NCBI RefSeq assembly: GCF_001544475.1
Contig: NZ_FCNW02000026.1
Coordinates: 1-64,000 of the forward strand
Length of the DNA: 64,000 nucleotides
Direction of reading: 5' to 3'
Source: Caballeronia humi
GTDB lineage: Bacteria; Pseudomonadota; Gammaproteobacteria; Burkholderiales; Burkholderiaceae
The notes beneath the pieces were generated by a model that was not told where the DNA came from, did not search any database, and saw only the letters and a list, made by a program, of their open reading frames with translations. The translations under genes were made by a program, and so were the position numbers. Of the stretch, positions 62,487-64,000 are shown one piece after another. Positions within the stretch are counted from its first letter, which is position 1. Each line of letters starts with the position of its first letter.

Positions 62487-63494
62487 ATGCTCACTTTTCA
62501 GCAAATCATCCTGACGCTGCAATCCTATTGGGACAACAAGGGTTGCGCGCTTCTCCAGCCGATCGACATGGAAGTCGGCGCCGGCACCTCGCACGTCCAC
62601 ACGTTTCTGCGCGCAATTGGCCCGGAACCGTGGCGCGCCGCGTACGTGCAGCCCTCGCGCCGCCCGAAGGACGGCCGTTACGGCGACAACCCGAACCGCC
62701 TCCAGCACTACTACCAGTATCAGGTCGTGCTGAAGCCCGCGCCGGAAAACATCCTCGACCTGTACCTCGGCTCGCTCGAAGCGCTCGGCTTCGACCTGGA
62801 GCAGAACGACGTGCGCTTCGTCGAGGACGACTGGGAAAACCCGACGCTTGGCGCGTGGGGACTCGGCTGGGAAGTCTGGCTGAACGGCATGGAAGTGACG
62901 CAGTTCACGTACTTCCAGCAAGTGGGCGGCATCGACTGCAAGCCGGTGCTCGGCGAGATCACCTACGGGCTGGAACGTCTCGCGATGTATCTGCAAAAGG
63001 TCGAGAACGTGTACGACCTCGTCTGGACCGAATGGGAAGAAGACGGCCCGAACGGCAAGGAAACGCGCCGCCTCACCTATGGCGACGTTTATCACCAGAA
63101 CGAAGTCGAGCAATCGACCTATAACTTCGAGCACGCCAACGTCGAGTTGCTGTTCGGCTTCTTCAACAGCTACGAGGCCGAAGCGAAGAAGATGATCGAC
63201 GCGAAGCTCGCCCTGCCCGCCTACGAGCTCGTGCTGAAGGCCGGGCACACGTTCAACCTGCTGGATGCGCGCGGCGCGATTTCGGTCACGGAACGCGCGG
63301 CCTATATCGGCCGGATCCGCGCGCTGTCGCGGCTCGTCGCGCAGGCGTACTACGATTCGCGCGAGGCGCTCGGCTTCCCGATGCTCGGCAATCCGGTGCA
63401 TCCGGCCGCCGGCCTCACCACCGACGAACACGACGCCGCCATGCCCGCCTGGGCGCCGCCGCTGAAGGTGGAACGCAACATCGACCAGGTTTGA
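62487..63494 (+). CDS. glyQ: Glycine--tRNA ligase alpha subunit
   Basis: 335 residues, class II synthetase. Seen: MLTFQQIILTLQSYWDNKGC at the start, DMEVGAGTSHVHTFLRAIGP and AYVQPSRRPKDGRYG, and NRLQHYYQYQVV. It forms the alpha2beta2 enzyme with GlyS, whose gene follows 17 bp later. A TAAAAT -10-like element lies at 62402-62407. Confidence 0.97.
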   Translation: MLTFQQIILTLQSYWDNKGCALLQPIDMEVGAGTSHVHTFLRAIGPEPWRAAYVQPSRRPKDGRYGDNPNRLQHYYQYQVVLKPAPENILDLYLGSLEALGFDLEQNDVRFVEDDWENPTLGAWGLGWEVWLNGMEVTQFTYFQQVGGIDCKPVLGEITYGLERLAMYLQKVENVYDLVWTEWEEDGPNGKETRRLTYGDVYHQNEVEQSTYNFEHANVELLFGFFNSYEAEAKKMIDAKLALPAYELVLKAGHTFNLLDARGAISVTERAAYIGRIRALSRLVAQAYYDSREALGFPMLGNPVHPAAGLTTDEHDAAMPAWAPPLKVERNIDQV

Positions 63495-63511
63495 CGAGAC
63501 ACGAAAGAACA

Positions 63512-64000
63512 ATGACGCAATCCAATCAAGCCACCCTGCTCGTCGAGCTGCTCACCGAAGAACTGCCGCCGAAAGCGCTCGCGCGCCTGGGCACTGCGTT
63601 CGCCGAAGGCATCGTGCAACGTCTCGCCGCGCGCGATCTGATCGAAGGCGAGCCGCAGTTTGAGAAATACGCGACGCCGCGCCGACTCGCCGTGATGGTC
63701 AAGAACGTGCGCGCGGTCGCGCCGGAACGGCAGGTGCGCGAAAAGGTGCTGCCGGTTTCCGTCGCGCTCGATAAAGACGGCCAGCCCACGCCGCCGCTCG
63801 CGAAGAAACTCGCCGCGCTCGGCTTCCCCGACTTCCCGCTCGCCGAGCTCGAACGCGCGCAGGACGGCAAGGCCGAAGCGTTCTTCCTGCGCTACGCGGC
63901 GCCCGGCGCGACGCTCGCCGACGGCTTGCAGGCCGCGCTCGACGAAACGCTCGCGAAGCTGCCGATCCCGAAGGTCATGACCTACCAGCGACCCGACGGC
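63512..64000 (+). CDS. glyS: Glycine--tRNA ligase beta subunit (5' part)
   Basis: First 163 codons; the gene runs past the window end. Seen: LLVELLTEELPPKALARLG at the start and FEKYATPRRLAVMV, diagnostic of GlyS. The start ATG 63512 is preceded by ACGAAAGAACA. Partial because of the window, not a break. Confidence 0.95.
   Translation, partial: MTQSNQATLLVELLTEELPPKALARLGTAFAEGIVQRLAARDLIEGEPQFEKYATPRRLAVMVKNVRAVAPERQVREKVLPVSVALDKDGQPTPPLAKKLAALGFPDFPLAELERAQDGKAEAFFLRYAAPGATLADGLQAALDETLAKLPIPKVMTYQRPDG

Noticed and set aside
61214..63124. Rightward 636-codon frame across lnt and glyQ
   Set aside because: Out of frame with two well-identified genes; composition typical of a shadow.

Overview
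This window is a high-GC, densely coding chromosomal segment from a betaproteobacterium of the Burkholderia sensu lato group (Burkholderia/Paraburkholderia/Caballeronia; the genus cannot be fixed from this window). The RecA, SucCD, PurECK, MiaB-PhoH-YbeY-CorC-Lnt and GlyQS sequences and their order are typical of chromosome 1 in that group. There are no insertion sequences, prophage genes, rRNA operons or CRISPR arrays. One tRNA gene is present.

Layout. Positions 1-163 hold two adjacent 9-bp tandem arrays. Positions 222-8239 are a leftward central-metabolism block: sua5, purK, purE, purC, fba, pyk, pgk. azlCD (leftward) and ilvE (rightward) diverge at 9.8-10.1 kb and link branched-chain amino acid export with synthesis. 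A rightward run follows: small zinc-binding protein, waaF, SnoaL-like protein, YheT-type hydrolase and a conserved unknown. It converges on a BepA-like M48 protease. moaC converges on a pilin O-glycosylation pair (PglL-type ligase and type IV pilin). Next, leftward, are a TerC-family protein, sucDC, a DUF2889 protein, recX with a very long N-terminal extension, and recA with a clear LexA box. A TctDE-like two-component system and an MHS-type transporter run rightward to a tRNA-Met with its own promoter and terminator.

From 31.6 to 46.9 kb lies a more accessory stretch: haloacid dehalogenase, FKBP, glycine-zipper protein, MBL hydrolase, a GntR regulator (apparently starting at ATT) divergent from galactonate dehydratase dgoD, small membrane protein, CopD protein, two multiheme cytochromes c, hemolysin III, rhlE, a flavin-type split-barrel protein, a diiron ferritin-like protein with a tiny upstream ORF, glpR, a small protein and a lipoprotein. 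Glycerol catabolism (glpD, glpK) follows, with a GlpR-type operator.

The last part holds an XRE-cupin regulator, an FMN riboswitch controlling ribB, a HAD phosphatase, a DHA1 transporter plus VOC protein divergent from a LysR regulator, then the rightward cluster miaB-phoH-ybeY-(chaC-like)-corC-lnt and glyQS. glyS is cut by the window end.

The most interesting items are the probable ATT start of the GntR regulator, the recX extension, the coupled small ORF before the diiron protein, the pilin/PglL pair, the orphan cytochrome pair and the 9-bp arrays. Nothing here clearly amounts to an undescribed multi-gene system.
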